Source: Phytomonas francai
Lineage: Eukaryota; Euglenozoa; Kinetoplastea; Trypanosomatida; Trypanosomatidae
NCBI GenBank assembly: GCA_001766655.1
Contig: MJCC01000003.1
Location: 340,507 to 404,506, forward strand
Direction of reading: 5' to 3'
Length of the DNA stretch: 64,000 bases
Made by a program: the position numbers and the translations under genes. The notes below the pieces were generated by a model, which saw only the letters and a program-made list of their open reading frames with translations, had not been told where the DNA came from and did not search any database. Positions 9,422-20,398 of the stretch are shown here, piece by piece. Position 1 is the stretch's first letter; each line of letters opens with the position of its first letter.

Positions 9422-12400
9422 CTACTTTTCCATCTTTGTATGAGGTTTGTTTTGCATCGCTTTTGCACAAGTATCATTGTGGATTCGACTTGATTTGTTA
9501 CCGTTATCTGTGTGGCTCACGTCCAATTGCGGCGGTGTTTGTAGAGTATTTGCGCCGGCTCTTCCCGTTGCTTTACCCATCGTCTCTAACTTAGGTTTCA
9601 AATCCTCTTGAGTTGATTTATCGTCGTGCCGTTCATCACAAGGCCACGTTACCCTACGTTGATTTCGAAGCCGTCGCTTTCGCTTTGGCACGACCTGAGG
9701 AGATCTACCGGGTGAAGCCTCTGAGGATGTTTGCACAGGCCCTGACACCCCTAGCCTAGGGTCATTGACATTTAAAGGATGTCCATCTAATTTAGTAAAT
9801 GACCCCGTGGGGTCGACACTGTGTATTGGGGAAAGTTGTGCATGTTCCGTGGGGATTCTGCCCGAGGGGCCTGCAAACCGTGGCGCATGATACCCTGGCT
9901 GCCGGCCTACCGACTGCGCTGTCAGGGTGAGGGAGCTAGCAGATAGAAAATGCCTTCCACAGGGTGAGTGCGGCTCCCTGTGTGTAAGGATTTCGTTTGA
10001 TTGGCTACTGATATTCCTGCTACTACCACGACTGACATTGCCGATGTTGGAGCCGTATTGATGAGCTAGGTCAAGGTTATGTGAATATCGGTGTTGTTGT
10101 TGTTGGGTATGACTTGCACCCGGGGTTGGATACGAAAATGGAATCGAAAGCAGTATCCCTGCTTGTTGAGTGTCCACTATCGGAACATGTTGCCTTTGCA
10201 TATCGGTATGTGGAACCCTTGCGATGTGATGTACAGCCTTAGGACTCTTTGAAGATGAATTCAGCATGTGTGTTTGCATACTAGAGAGAGGGGAGTTCAG
10301 ATGATATGTGGCACCGCCGTCGGCACTTGTACTCCTACGGCACCCCGCTGTGCTTGTATTTGTGCGCTGTGTATTCATAAGCCTTTGTGAGGTGAAAGAT
10401 GAGCTATTTGAGTTCGAGCTATGGGTGTGGCTCTGCTTCTGTTTCCATTCTCCGTGTATCGCTTGATCGTAGATTGGCGGGGGCAATACCGTGGAATCTT
10501 CTCGTGTAACTGAAAAGACATTTTTATTGTATTTTGAGGAGGCATTATTAAAGCTGATCGAGGATTCAAAGAGCCTTGGGGCTTGAATCTGAAGCTGGAG
10601 TTGCCTTCGGCGCGCTTGGTTACGGATGTAGTTCACGTGAGAGCGGAATACTGGTGAGTATGATGGATAATTCCAACATTTACACTCTTTCTTGTTATCA
10701 TTTACAGGATTGCTAATATTGGTAGATGAGCTTCTGAATACATCCTCTGGGATGGGCCACGAGGAGTGATTCGTCTGTGAGGCCACACCGTGGGAAAACA
10801 TTGCCTTGTTAATATGTGTGCAGCTCGGCAGGACAGGGCTGTGATCGACGCTGTTTGCATCCTGTCCCGATAGATGAGAACCCCATTGAAGTTGGGTTTG
10901 CATCTCAGGTCTTTTTGTTTTCACCCATGAGCGTGGTAGAATGGTGTTGGATAGCGACTTGTGCGGCGTTGCTGTAGAGACTGACTGTGGCGAGTGTGTC
11001 GGAGTGGGGAAAGTGGATCTAGAAGTAGTAGCGGCAGAGCGAGATAGTCTGTTGATCCTGACAGCTTTCCTCCTACTGTTTCTGGAGGAAGCTGAGGAAG
11101 CTCCAGGGCTCTCTAAGATCGGTCTCCCCACAGCGCGCGGATGCGGCACCGGAGAGCGGGGCAGGCGAAAGGCGACCGGTGCCCCAGTGGTAACACTAGA
11201 ACACTTTTCTTCCTGCTTAATGGCATCTCTCTCATTTTTTGACTTGTGCCTCACCGTAGATGATATCTCTGCTCCGCCTGTACTATTGATAGCTATAGGG
11301 GAAATCTTGGTGGGACTCGACACCGTGGCTTCCTGCGGGACCGAAGATAGCTCTGGTGAACCTTGAATTGGCAGAAAACACGGCAAGGACAGCGTGGGCT
11401 GGGAAACTTGAGTAGCATGAAGTGAATCTAAGAAATCATTACCACCACCGGCAGGGCTGTCATTACGGAGAGAGGCGACTGCCCCTTTTGTGGAAAGCCG
11501 CCAAAGATCCAGCACGGCAGGGTCATGATCGCCAGAAATGAAGGGATGCCGCAGGAGCTCTGTTGCTGTGGGTCGTCGAGCTGGGTTCATTGTGAACATT
11601 GCCTTCACAAAATCAATAAAAATGGGTGATGGAGTTTTTTCTCCACAGCTCACATCATCGACCACGTTTTCCATCAAAACAGGATCATTACCACCACATA
11701 CGTCTGTTTTGACTGAAGAGGAGACGGTATTATTCTGCATTACCGCATTTGTAGTGGCTTGCTTATCATATTTGGATTTTTTGTGTTCGGAGTGTGGGTT
11801 CATGAAGGCCCTTGCCGCATAGATATCGTCCAGTGACGGTGCACAGTTATAGTGGGACCCAATATGGAAAATAACTGCGATGGGATCGCACTGATGCACT
11901 TCTCGCCAGGGCAGGATACCGCCCGTCGCCATTTCAAATACGACGCACCCTAAAGCCCAAATATCAGAAGCGTGCGTTAACACCTGTGTTCGTATCAGTT
12001 CAGGGCTCATGTACAGTGGCGTCCCACAAAGAATGTTTAAATCTTTCTTATCGTCGTAGCTCATTGCCGAGATTTGATTGCCCGAAAGACGTCTCCCCTG
12101 AAACTGCTCCAGCTCCTTCACGGCGTACTTACAGATGATGTGGCTTGTGCCGAAGTCCGCCAACTTTACATTTCCTCGCTCCGAAATAAGGATGTTGGCA
12201 CTTTTTAGGTCCCCATGGACCACGCTACAGCTCTCCAGGTACTCCAGCCCTTCGAGGATTTGAACAGTGTAGAGACGAATTACATTTTCCTCGAAGGCAC
12301 CAAAACATTTGATGAGTGACTGAAGCGTGCCTCCGGCTATATACTCCATGATGATGCAGAGCCCCTTATTTGGATCTTGCTGAAAACCCAAACATTGCAC

Positions 12401-14885
12401 GATCTGTTTGTGCCTTAGTTTACTGAGAGCACACAGTTCACGAATATGGGAGCTCGGAATGCCAAGTATGTTGCTTAAAGAATAGTCCTCTTCCTTATCC
12501 TGGGGAACTCGGCACTCTTGGTAGTGAATAGGGTCTGCTGATGTGTTTCTCTCTAGTGGTTCTCGAACCTCATCATTGATGGATTCCTTTCGATCCTCCT
12601 TCATTTTTATGGCAGTCGAAGTCAATGACTGCGAATCTGTGCACGTCGGTGCCATAGTAGGCCGCCTCAACATCGGGAAAGACTGGTTTCCGTCATTCAC
12701 ACTGATTGTTTCCTCGATATTTGTCTTCACTTTTTCAGATTCTTGTTTCTCATACACTACTTCCTCTTTTCGTGTTTTTTCGGGGGTCGTTGTGTCAGTA
12801 ACACCGTCCACGCTCGTACCAGAGGGGGGGGGAAACTATGACCTCTTCACGCCGGGTTTCCTTTGTTATTTTCCTCCTTTTGTGCACTTCGCATGAGCAT
12901 TCTTTGCAGTCCACAGAAGAACAGGAGGCGGATGATTGCTCATATTGATCTTTTCTCCTCACATTTTTGTGGGCATCCTCTGGATCAACGTATTTGCAAT
13001 CCTTAGCCTTGTTGCCGTCCTCAAAGTCCCTGAAAGCTGCATCTGTGTAACAAGACAAAGGAGAGGAGATGTCACCCGGGTTCACCAATGTGGCACATGG
13101 CGATTTGGTTTGTTTCAGGACTTTGATCGCCAATGTCATACCGGAGAGGATGTCGATTCCCATGTAGACGTCGCTGTTGGAGCCGGACCCGATAAGACTT
13201 CCCCATTGAATCTTTCTCAACGGCATGATGACGTAGTTCGGGGAGCAGCACTGCCTGCTGTTGTGGAGAGGGAGCGTGGCTCCTTCAATGAGATTTTCTT
13301 GGAGAGGGGGACCTACAAAAGGGCGTATCATCATCTCGCTCGTGGGCACAGAGGCGGGAGGGGATCGATTAAAGAGGTGAGGTAAATCGGATACGGCGGT
13401 AATTGGTATGAAAAAATTACCAGGGGGATGATTCGTAGCTTCGGCCAAGCCCGGCCCGGAGTGAGGCACCATGGTTTCCATTACGCTGCCCATAATTTGT
13501 GTGGGGAGCTCAAATGTCTCGCTGGAAGCTTGTTTGGAGACTACGGCCCCCTGCTGGAGTGCGCTTTCACTTGAAATAATATTTAGCGCGAGTCGATTTT
13601 GTAGAGTATCTTTGCCTGGGGTAATCCACTCCCTACAGAGCTCGGCGTTATGGCTCCTTTTTTCGACTTCAGTTGTTTTTGTGTTTTTTTCTTCAGATTC
13701 CATACCAAACTCGGGCGGAACGCTGGGCTCAAGAGGGGAGGATGCGACTGGTAGTGGTTTGGGAGTTGGATATAGGTGGAAAAAAAAGTGCTCCAAGTAG
13801 CTGGGAGCATTGGTAATGTTCCATAGTTTGTTTGCTGAGGAGTTTCTTGCTTCAGAGGCATTTCTAGGGGCTTCGTCTGAGTCTTCCACGTTCGCATCAT
13901 TTTCTCTATATCGAGGTCTCTCATTATTTTCAACGCAGTCCTCATCTTCACGCCAATCATTGCTGGCGTCTTCGATGTTGTGGTTGCGATTTTCGTGAAG
14001 TTGAACAATCGCGATGTCGAAACCAGTTTGGAGCTCAATCCTTCTCCCTTTGCCAACACGAATATCGTTTACAAAGGTTCCGTTGGTGCTATGGTCTGTT
14101 AGAAAAACTCGAAATTTAAGCTTTGAATCCTCCTTACTCTTCATTTTACACATCGGTTGAGCCAGGCTGTCTTGGTCCTCTACCTTGTTGAAAGGATCAA
14201 CCGCATTGCTAGGTTTTCCATTCCCCACATGTGCGCAAAGGCTGTTGTTCGCATTGTTGTAGTTATGAGATTCGACGGAAATTGTCGATACTACGGGGAT
14301 ATTGTCACCGTCACTGCCATACTCACATTGGTCACAACCGATCAATGTTTCGACCTCTGTTTTCAAGCCCAGATTCTCCTCCTTGTGTAGAGAAAAGGGT
14401 TCAAAAATTTCTGAAGTAGTTTGGGCGTGCGTCTCCTCACCTTTTGCGTTTAGTTCGTGTGAAGAGACCGCGATATCAACTTCCACCTCAACCATGACGG
14501 AAAAGTGGAGCTGGCTAACCCGCGGATCATCAAGAACGATATCACAGCTCTGATCCCGACCAACCGTTACGGTTGTCTTCTGGAGAGTACACTTCAGGCT
14601 CACACTTTCGGAGAGCAGGAGCCCCCAGGAGTCGTTCAGGGAATAGCTTCCGTAAGGGGCTATATCGTCGTTTATTGCACTGCACGTAGGCTGTGTACCC
14701 TCTTCCTTTGTGCTTAACGCGACGTTCAGCTGATGCTGTGCCTTTTGTTCAAACTCATTTTCCGACCTGTAGGGAGCAAGACCTTGTTGGACCGTGTAGC
14801 GGTCGTGATGCTTGTCTTGGGAGTTACTAAAGGACGCTGTTGGGACAAGTAAAGGGGGATCCAAACGGCCCTGGCCCTTTTTCAT
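9422..14885 (-). CDS. Very large FHA-domain Ser/Thr kinase (STE11-like), split by a one-base frameshift
   Basis: Two overlapping frames form one kinase. The first (ATG at 14885) encodes an FHA domain at residues about 89-297, with GRDQSCDIVLDD, the SQLH core and DHSTNGTFVND, then a low-complexity linker. It ends with the kinase glycine loop (GSGSNSDV, about 567-574) and the beta-3 lysine (AIKVLK, K588), and stops at 12795. The rest of the kinase lies in the next frame: helix C region IRELCALSKLRHKQIV, catalytic loop HGDLKSAN, DFG, and GTPLYMSPEL. A disordered Ser/Gln-rich tail of about 700 residues follows, to 9422. The frames join exactly if the nine-C run (minus strand, 12832..12824) has eight Cs, giving about 1820 residues. 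Sequencing error is the likelier cause. FHA domains bind phosphothreonine; STE11-type kinases phosphorylate MAPK kinases. The HRD motif is HGD. Confidence 0.85.
12824..12832. repeat. Nine-base G/C homopolymer at the kinase frameshift
   Basis: Nine G on the plus strand (nine C in the coding strand) sit exactly where the reading frame of the FHA-kinase shifts. Removing one base joins the upstream frame (reading VIVSPP) to the downstream frame without a stop. This is a typical place for an indel in assembly or for genuine slippage. Confidence 0.8.
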
Positions 14886-15467
14886 AGAGAAATTAAGAGC
14901 TAAAAATGTAGTATATAAAAAAGTTTAGGTTAGAGTTATTTTGGTGCTTTTTGTTTCGTTCCATATGTGTTTTATTTCCTTTCTCAATTCCCTTGGATAA
15001 AGATCGATATATGTTAGTAAAAATGTTTCTGATATCAAGATAAACAGAAGGAAAGCACAGATTTTCGGGCCTAAAATTTAGCTACAGCTAGTTTAACGTT
15101 ATATCTATATAGATATAGCTTTCTTAGAGGTAAAAAAATTTAAGGGAGTCAAAGGTGCTCATCATTTTGTAACTCAAAAGGGAAATCTGAAAAATATGAG
15201 CAAAATATACACGTCCTTGAATCAGGTGATACATACTCCGTTTTGGGATGCTATCATCACAAAGTGTTTAAGGGAACCAAACTGATATACACAGATGAAA
15301 GTTTCTCACACAAAAAGTTTAGCACAAATTCACTGCTTCAAACAGTACTGAAGATGAGGATGGGGCTTGTGAGAAGATGGGCTGGAAGTTCATCATCCAT
15401 TTTGTGATTTTTTCACCTCATGTGTACCAGAAATACAGCGTAGCTTTCTACTGTTCCAGCCCTATCG
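14886..15467. other. Intergenic spacer
   Basis: AT-rich, with a short palindromic TATAGATATA-type stretch near 15105-15120. No gene or RNA recognised. Confidence 0.45.
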
Positions 15468-16397
15468 TTACGCTTTTCGGAATGGATGGTAGGCGGGTTC
15501 TTGGGCGAAGTGCGGGTTCTCTGCATCTCGGGCAACCACGGGCTCGACAAGCAACGGCAACAGACCTCGCTCTTCCCATTCATCCCTCCGGAATGCTTCA
15601 TCAGTGTTGTACCTCATATGTAGTTCAGGATTGTTGCTCAGGTCGATAATCAGCTTCTGACGTGCGAGAGCTTTGCGCTGCAGCGCGACGTACGCCTCCC
15701 AGGCTTCCCCTTCCACGCCAGTGAGTGGGGCCGCTTCGCGTATAGCGCTATGTTGCTCGTCAAGCTTATCCGCGCAGAAACGAACGAGGTCCTCAATCTT
15801 GTGCGCATTAACGAAAGGAAAGACTTCCGAGACACCCTCTTCACCATCAAACTGCTCAATATCATTACTAGAGTCGATGTAGTCTGTCGGGCGGATAACA
15901 GCGGGGTACTCCGCTTGCCTGGATCGAAGTTGTGGGATGTCAAAGCCAAACCCAGGCGCATAACCTGCCAGTGGGGGGGAGAGAGTGGGGGCGCGAAACA
16001 GCTCCGGTGGTTGCTCCGTGTTCAACAGCACAGCTTCCTCCAGGCAATTTTCCAACCCAAGTTCGCATAAGACCTCAAGTGCTTCCGACATACGAGAAAT
16101 AAGCTTCGAGAGCTGTCTGTCAAACCCAGCTTCGTTAGCCATCCGCAGGCGGTCGTACGCATTTGCCATACCACGCTCCTGGTCGACGTTCAATTGACGT
16201 TTACTACTATCGTTAAGGTGATTTTTTTCGTATATGTACTCCATTGCGGCCTGAGCCCATTTTTCATCGCCACCAGTCTTGCCTGCGCCTGCCATGTAAC
16301 CTGCGGAGCTTTGTTTTTGGAGAAGGAAAGAGCTCGGCGAGGCAATCGCTGCCCCGGCAGTGATTTGTTTCAGAGTAATAGCACTATATAAAAACAT
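15468..16397 (-). CDS. Hypothetical protein with a probable mitochondrial presequence
   Basis: 309 residues from an ATG. The first ~40 residues (MFLYSAITLKQITAGAAIAS...) lack acidic residues, are rich in Ala, Ser, Gln and Lys and resemble a mitochondrial targeting sequence. The body is charged and mostly helical, with no membrane segment. It includes a long helical stretch near residues 60-120 (NEAGFDRQLSKLISRMSEALEVL) and ends with Pro/His-containing residues (HPFRKA). The length and style resemble the many lineage-specific subunits of kinetoplastid mitochondrial ribosomes and respiratory complexes. No family is recognised, so this is a placement by analogy only. Confidence 0.7.
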   Translation of the reverse strand: MFLYSAITLKQITAGAAIASPSSFLLQKQSSAGYMAGAGKTGGDEKWAQAAMEYIYEKNHLNDSSKRQLNVDQERGMANAYDRLRMANEAGFDRQLSKLISRMSEALEVLCELGLENCLEEAVLLNTEQPPELFRAPTLSPPLAGYAPGFGFDIPQLRSRQAEYPAVIRPTDYIDSSNDIEQFDGEEGVSEVFPFVNAHKIEDLVRFCADKLDEQHSAIREAAPLTGVEGEAWEAYVALQRKALARQKLIIDLSNNPELHMRYNTDEAFRRDEWEERGLLPLLVEPVVARDAENPHFAQEPAYHPFRKA

Positions 16398-18203
16398 GCC
16401 TTTTCTCTAAGTTAAAGCGATAGTAATAATAAAATACTTTCAATGGAAGCAATCCGGTCTAAGCATGGTACTACTTTGGCTATACTATAAACATGACGAA
16501 ACACACCAAAAGATGATATTAGAACATCAATACGTGTTCTTTTTCTGAAAATAATACTTACGTGTACATAACAAATTTATGCAGAAATACACCTAAGTCA
16601 TGAAGTTAAGACATATTATTATCACTCATCGTTAGCATTCGCATATATACCCGACGTTATTAAGCAGAATTTCGACTTTAACAATAGTTATGCATTCGAT
16701 ATCAAGAATCTGAATATTTCCAAACCTTTTTGCATACACAAAAAGAAAATGAAATTTTCTCATTACATATGTAGATGTATATATATATCCTTTAAAGGAC
16801 GAAAAAAGATACTACAGCGAATTCATAATGTCTACAAAAAAAAGGGGAAAACACACTTCGATTCGCCACATCATCTTCATTCTTAACATTATTGATATTG
16901 GTTTTCATAGAAGCATAACGTTATGTGTTTGCGTTTTTATGCTTGAATATCAACTATTTTGCGCCCTTCAACTAACAAAGTACCCTCTTCATTGAAGTTT
17001 TTCAAAAGTTTTTCGCTCAGTCTTCCATAGCATGTTCACTAAGTCGCGCTCATCAGATTACTTTGTTTACAGATAGAGTGAAGGATAAAAACAGACATCA
17101 AAAGGCCACATAATAATAGTAATTATGGTAGACAAATTAAAAGAAAACAGGTACATGCAATTACTATTTTTGACCGTATAATAAGTACAAGACGACAACT
17201 GTGTTCAGGGAAGACAATGAATTAGGTAATATTAATCGTGTGTGTTTGTTCATTTTTGTCTCGGTTTATATAGGCCCCAAAATAGTGTGTAAAAAGCACA
17301 TGTATAAAATCTAAACAAAAAATTGAAAACGCACAGCGCGGCTTCAGTTACTCCAGAGAAAGATTTGTTTTAAAAATTCCTAGGGGAAGTACGAGATAAC
17401 GGTAATTTCAACAAACGAGGTTAAAAATAAATTATAAAGAAGCGTAAAAGCACATGCAAAATTCTTCTTCAAAATACAAAATCGTAGGAAACCATACTCC
17501 TTTCATTAGTTTAACCCATTTATAGATGTAAGGACCCCGAGCGATATTTTTCATATAATTCAACCTTTTATCATACATAAATCCTTTCTGACGGCAAGCT
17601 GATCTGCAAATACATTCAAAAACGAGCTAATCAACCAAAGGTATGAAAGTAATGAAAACAAATTTGTATAAACAACAATGCAGCAGAAGTACTCCTTCTG
17701 AATTGCCATTTTATTGAAAATGAGATGGCTCAAACATATATAAAAATTTAGCCCAACAACTAAGAAAACGCTTGTTTGGTTTGCTTTTATTAATGTTATC
17801 TGTGTATAGTCATAGATCCACATGAAGGTTCAGGTTCAGTTAGTATTTGCTGTATTTCCTTCGTCTGAGTTCGACGAATTGATGCTTTTGCAACGCCCAT
17901 AATATGTCGTAAAAAAATAAATAAGAGTAACAAAAGGCACAAAATGAACACGACAGAGAAGGCAAGAAAAATGATTTTTCTGGCGCTAATTCTTTTTCAA
18001 TGAAAACTAAGGAGTGGGGTGGGGGTGGGGGGTAAGGGAATAAGTGAAAGTTGAAGGTGTCGAAAAGATATGATGAGCGAAACCATGAGGTGCTTTTCCC
18101 TTTAAAAAGGATACACATGCTTTTCTTCATATTTCTTCTTTGCAGAGCTGTACAATGCATGCATGTATATAGAGACACCATTTGACTCGTTTGTGTTGCC
18201 ATA
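16398..18203. other. Longest intergenic region (1.8 kb)
   Basis: AT-rich. A strong purine run on the plus strand at about 18009-18044 (pyrimidine tract in the transcript) lies some 160-195 bases past the MAP-kinase stop. The next certain ATG is 1.6 kb away. A small membrane-protein frame (17560-17823, listed separately) begins about 190 bases after the tract. Apart from that no gene is seen. Confidence 0.45.
17560..17823 (-). CDS. Possible small membrane protein, 87 aa
   Basis: ATG-initiated frame of 87 codons with two hydrophobic stretches (about residues 18-36 and 46-72), separated by a short Asn/Lys-containing loop, and a basic end. It has no recognised family. Support comes from its position: it starts about 190 bases after a strong pyrimidine tract in an otherwise unexplained 1.8-kb gap. 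Against it, base composition is as AT-rich as the spacer, and hydrophobic frames arise easily in such DNA. Confidence 0.25.
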   Translation of the reverse strand: MWIYDYTQITLIKANQTSVFLVVGLNFYICLSHLIFNKMAIQKEYFCCIVVYTNLFSLLSYLWLISSFLNVFADQLAVRKDLCMIKG

Positions 18204-19418
18204 CTATGGCGACCATTTTTGTTCTCCCTCCGGGGTTTGTTTATTTATCGTCTGTTGTGCAGACCTCCCCTCGCCGTGTGTTTCCACACTAGGCCCTCCT
18301 GCACGGGAGGAGGTGCTATTCGTAATGCCCGCCGTGTTAGACTCCTCTTCCATACACTCCCGACGGAAACGTACACACTCGGCGTAAATCGCGCGCTTGA
18401 TATCTCGTACAGTCTGACTCTCATCGTCCACAAACACAAAGGGCTTGGAGTTCACCTGTTCATCGGCCTCCTCGTAAATAGATTTGAAAAATGGATGCCG
18501 CATGCATTCAATGACGGTTGGCCGTTTTTCCGGGTTGAAAACGAGGATCGATTTTAGTAAATCCAATGCCTCGTTAGACGCGTCAGGATATTTCTCTCTC
18601 CAGTCTATTGGATTTATGGTCGCCTTTTTGCGGAGATACACCCGCGCGGGTGTGGAGCCAATCAAATCTCTTGTCTCCGCCGTTGGTGTTCCGATTACTT
18701 CCACAATCTTATCTAGTTGGTTCACGCGATCTTTTCCTTGAAAAAGTGGTCGCGAGCCGAGAAGTTCGCCGAGAATGCACCCCACCCCCCACACATCGAT
18801 CTTCGCAGAGTAGTTTCCGTCCTCCATCACCAACTCCGGTGCACGATACCAACGCATCGTCACGTAATCCGTCATATATTCGCCATGATCGCTTTCCTCC
18901 TTCGCAAGACCGAAATCGCAGATCTTGAGATCACAATTAGTGTTCACTAGTATATTCGCTGGCGTGATATCGCGGTGAATAACCCCAGCGCTGTGGATGA
19001 CGTGGAGGGCGCGAAGGGTTTGGTAGGTGAAAAATTGAATATGCGCCTCTGTAAGGACCTGTCCGCTGCGCAGCACCTGTTTTAGGTCCGTATCCATTAT
19101 ATCCATGATGATATAGATATGTTCGAAGTTCTCCGGATCATTTGCCATAAGGATGTTGCGTAATCGGATGATATTATCGTCCTTGAAAAACGCTAATAAT
19201 TTGATCTCGCGTAGAATGCGCGTGGCAAGGGTAGCTTCTTCAAAAATATCTTCATTGACGCGCTTGATGGCTACCAACTTGCCCCCATCTTTGTTATCTC
19301 GAGCACGAATGACTACACCGTAGCTCCCGGCACCAATTACACTTTCGAGAACGTAACGATCCTCAAGGGCCGATATTTCCTCCTGAAGTCCAGCTAATGA
19401 TTTTGACGCGTTATGCAT
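18204..19418 (-). CDS. MAP kinase with TDY activation motif
   Basis: 404 residues with a complete protein-kinase fold. Glycine loop GAGSYGVV (29-36), ATP lysine K52 in VAIK, helix-C Glu near 71, DFG 168-170, and activation-loop TDY 183-185 followed by VTMRWYRAPEL, the CMGC/MAPK hallmark. The region GCILGELLGSRPLFQGKDR is the MAPK αF region, and a Pro-rich, basic tail of about 70 residues is probably disordered. MAP kinases are activated by dual phosphorylation of T183 and Y185 and act in differentiation and flagellar control in trypanosomatids. The catalytic loop is odd: it reads HRDITPAN, with Thr152 where Ser/Thr kinases carry Lys (HRDLKPxN). The particular trypanosomatid MPK is not resolved. 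Confidence 0.95.
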   Translation of the reverse strand: MHNASKSLAGLQEEISALEDRYVLESVIGAGSYGVVIRARDNKDGGKLVAIKRVNEDIFEEATLATRILREIKLLAFFKDDNIIRLRNILMANDPENFEHIYIIMDIMDTDLKQVLRSGQVLTEAHIQFFTYQTLRALHVIHSAGVIHRDITPANILVNTNCDLKICDFGLAKEESDHGEYMTDYVTMRWYRAPELVMEDGNYSAKIDVWGVGCILGELLGSRPLFQGKDRVNQLDKIVEVIGTPTAETRDLIGSTPARVYLRKKATINPIDWREKYPDASNEALDLLKSILVFNPEKRPTVIECMRHPFFKSIYEEADEQVNSKPFVFVDDESQTVRDIKRAIYAECVRFRRECMEEESNTAGITNSTSSRAGGPSVETHGEGRSAQQTINKQTPEGEQKWSP

Positions 19419-20144
19419 AGAAGCTACAAAAATAAAGATTGGTTATATTGCCTTTTTAGTATAAATATGTATATGTATCTATATATGTTTGCATAGCGTC
19501 TTCCCTATGGCGGTTAATATTTTAATATTTTACAAAGCAGTGGTGAGAAGAAAGTATAACATCTATAGAGACAATAGGAAGCTCAGCATGTGGACTTTCT
19601 TTTTACCCTTTACAGAGTAAACTCCAGGCTTGATAAAGGAATAAACTTTTTCAATGCTATAATAAGATGTGAAGCTTACAAGCAACACGGTGGGACTGGC
19701 TCATATTTTATTAATGGTATCCAGCCAAAAATGAATACTATTTTCCCCGTATGAAGGCCCTAGTTGTGCTGTATATTTCGGAATGAGTATATGCATTTAT
19801 TTATAAAAGGGAATAATGCTAAGAAATAATGAAATGAGCTTAATACTTTTCTATGACAGGTGCTTGATGTTAAGGAAACTAAATATGGGAATGAAAATAG
19901 AAATAAATAATTACTGAAAGCAAATAATGGATTTAAGAGTAATAATAAAATTCAGATTAGTAATAAGCATTTCTAGCTTTCACAACGGTAGAGATGTTTC
20001 GATGGACACAACCAATATCAAATGCACATTACAGTATATAGAAGATTTTAAACTTGGGATGCGGCAAAATACAACTGCGTATGTCGAACATTAAAACAGC
20101 AGTATACCAAAAAATAAGAACACATCGACACACTCAGTGAACAC

Positions 20145-20163
20145 TATATATATATATATATAT
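20145..20163. repeat. (TA)n microsatellite
   Basis: Uninterrupted TA dinucleotide run of about 19 bases in an intergenic region. Confidence 0.9.
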
Positions 20164-20279
20164 TAAATTTCAATGTAATAGCGGAAACTAAACAAATTCA
20201 ATGGCTTATATTCAACTCTATTTCTGCCAGTGTATTTCTGTTCTTCTTTCTAATGGATTTAATAGTCTGCTGAGGGTAA

Positions 20280-20307
20280 GGGGGGGGGGGGGGGGGGGGG
20301 GGGGGGG
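20280..20307. repeat. Poly(G) run of 28 bases
   Basis: Uninterrupted G on the plus strand, C in the transcript. It could serve as a polypyrimidine tract for processing. Its length is likely to vary between sequencing reads. Confidence 0.9.
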
Positions 20308-20398
20308 CTGAAAAATAAGAACTTCTGATCTCCCCTTTCAGGTAGACTCTATTTCTTTTTACTGCTCTGACGTTAGTTATAGGTGTGCACACCTTTGT

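Larger units (their letters stand above)
19419..20398. other. Intergenic spacer with TA repeat and long G tract
   Basis: About 1 kb, AT-rich, with no coding frame worth naming. It holds a TA microsatellite (20145-20163) and a 28-base G run (20280-20307, pyrimidine tract in the transcript), about 90 bases beyond the stop of the upstream gene. Confidence 0.5.
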
